Positions 6,182-6,721 of a stretch of 6,721 bases of DNA are shown piece by piece. This DNA comes from an uncultured Flavobacteriales bacterium (GTDB taxonomy: Bacteria > Bacteroidota > Bacteroidia > Flavobacteriales > Crocinitomicaceae), in assembly GCA_946886545.1 (NCBI GenBank), contig CAMPIU010000168.1, positions 1-6,721 of the forward strand. Direction: 5' to 3'. Numbering within the stretch: the first letter of the stretch is position 1; each line of letters begins with the position of its first letter. The position numbers were made by a program, and so were the translations under genes. A model generated the notes under the pieces. That model saw only the letters and a list, made by a program, of their open reading frames with translations, did no database searches and was not told the origin of the DNA.

Positions 6182-6296
6182 ATAACGAAATACTGTAATT
6201 TCCTCTAATATCCTTGAAACCCAATCACAATAAAGGAATCCGCGATTTCGTTATGATGTTAGGAACATGTAGGATTCTAGGGGGAATTGGGTTCAA
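6182..6296. repeat. Interleaved inverted repeats upstream of the recombinase gene
   Basis: Pair A is ATAACGAAAT (6182-6191) with ATTTCGTTAT (6245-6254), perfect over 10 bp. Pair B is TTGAAACCCAAT (6214-6225) with ATTGGGTTCAA (6286-6296), 11 bp with one extra A. Pair C inside B is GAATCC (6236-6241) with GGATTC (6272-6277). A small apex hairpin, ATGTT-AGG-AACAT, lies at 6256-6268. The order A-B-A'-B' cannot fold as simple nested stems; it is either a pseudoknot-type RNA or an arrangement of protein-binding arms in DNA. This covers most of the intergenic region; no ORF or RNA family was recognised in it. Confidence 0.55.
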
Positions 6297-6347
6297 ACTT
6301 CCAATTTTCCAACCCTTTTTAGTACCCTAACTGTGGGTTATTGCTTA

Positions 6348-6355
6348 TATGTTTG
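6348..6355 (+). promoter_or_regulatory. Putative -7 box for the recombinase gene (TATGTTTG)
   Basis: Full match to TAnnTTTG, 22 bp before the ATG at 6378. No TTG at 19-21 bp upstream. It lies downstream of the inverted-repeat block, so proteins binding those repeats could regulate it. Confidence 0.55.
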
Positions 6356-6377
6356 GATCAACCATAAAACGAACACC

Positions 6378-6721
6378 ATGAAATTAAAGATCAATTTCAT
6401 ACTAAAAACTGGGGTTGAGGGTGAAATTCCAGTATTAGCAATTATGAACTTCGGTTACAAAGAATTCGATGCTTTGAAACAAACATTCGTGTATAAACCA
6501 CTGCGTTATTATACAGGAGTTAAAGTTAATAAATCCGAATGGGATTTAGAACAAAAGTTACCCAAGGATAAAACAAAGCGAGCAATGCTCGGTCAGCTTG
6601 AAAAGCAAGCAACGGATATTTTCAATTATTTGATCACAACCGAAACAGTAACACCCGAACGTTTGAAACAAGAACTGGATGTTAAGATCAAAAAGAAAGA
6701 TGATCGTGCAACCGTAACAAG
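6378..6721 (+). CDS. N-terminal part of a tyrosine recombinase/integrase-like protein (3' end missing)
   Basis: From the ATG at 6378 the frame stays open for 114 codons to the right edge. The start MKLKINFILK, then YYTGVKVNKSEWD (44-56), then a charged helical stretch (KTKRAMLGQLEKQATDIFNYL) and TPERLKQELDVKIKKK matches the N-terminal arm-binding domain and the start of the core-binding helix bundle of Bacteroidota tyrosine-type integrases. Such proteins usually read KxxFxLRK...TGIKVxPxxWD at this point. The catalytic domain (R, H-x-x-R, Y) would lie beyond the window, so activity cannot be judged. These enzymes integrate or excise mobile elements or invert promoters. The inverted repeats just upstream may be its sites. 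The residues at 24-43 between the first strand and the TGVKV strand are longer than I usually expect. Confidence 0.72.
   Translation, partial: MKLKINFILKTGVEGEIPVLAIMNFGYKEFDALKQTFVYKPLRYYTGVKVNKSEWDLEQKLPKDKTKRAMLGQLEKQATDIFNYLITTETVTPERLKQELDVKIKKKDDRATVT

Noticed and set aside
6214..6296. Intrinsic terminator of prfC
   Set aside because: The stem has an internal loop of unpaired bases and is followed by ACTTCCAATTTTCC rather than a T run, and it competes with another inverted repeat. It is listed as a repeat block instead.

Overview
The window looks like ordinary chromosome of a Bacteroidota bacterium, most likely Flavobacteriales. Three things suggest this. There is a PorP/SprF-family outer-membrane protein, a group tied to type IX secretion and restricted to this phylum. 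There is an OmpA-like protein with the N-terminal NLVxNGGFE opening common in these bacteria. Boxes of the form TAnnTTTG or TAnnTTCG, the Bacteroidota -7 promoter element, sit just upstream of most genes. Genus assignment is not possible from the sequence alone. No rRNA, tRNA or CRISPR array was seen.

Layout. The left half (1-3425) is read on the minus strand. In order of transcription it holds ung (uracil-DNA glycosylase), a 23-bp perfect palindrome, a 130-residue protein resembling a REP-associated/IS200-like transposase that appears to have lost its catalytic residues, hemE (uroporphyrinogen decarboxylase), and a secreted OmpA-like protein that runs off the left edge. The OmpA-like gene begins 1 bp after the hemE stop, or 14 bp earlier, overlapping hemE, if an upstream in-frame ATG is used. 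Between ung and the next gene a 55-bp divergent promoter region feeds ung leftward and a porP/sprF-like gene rightward. The right half is on the plus strand: porP/sprF-like, a 166-bp intergenic region packed with three repeat motifs, prfC (peptide chain release factor 3), a 226-bp intergenic region with overlapping inverted repeats, and the start of a tyrosine-recombinase-like gene cut by the right edge.

Functionally most of this is housekeeping: haem synthesis, base-excision repair and translation termination, plus two envelope proteins. No shared pathway links the neighbours. The parts that deserve a second look are the apparently inactive transposase-like gene with an 11-bp direct repeat on each side, the repeat cluster before prfC, the interleaved inverted repeats before the recombinase, and the OmpA-like domain with a substituted peptidoglycan-binding Asp. 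I see no clear multi-gene novel system. The right edge may be the beginning of an integrated element, but only its first 344 bp are present.
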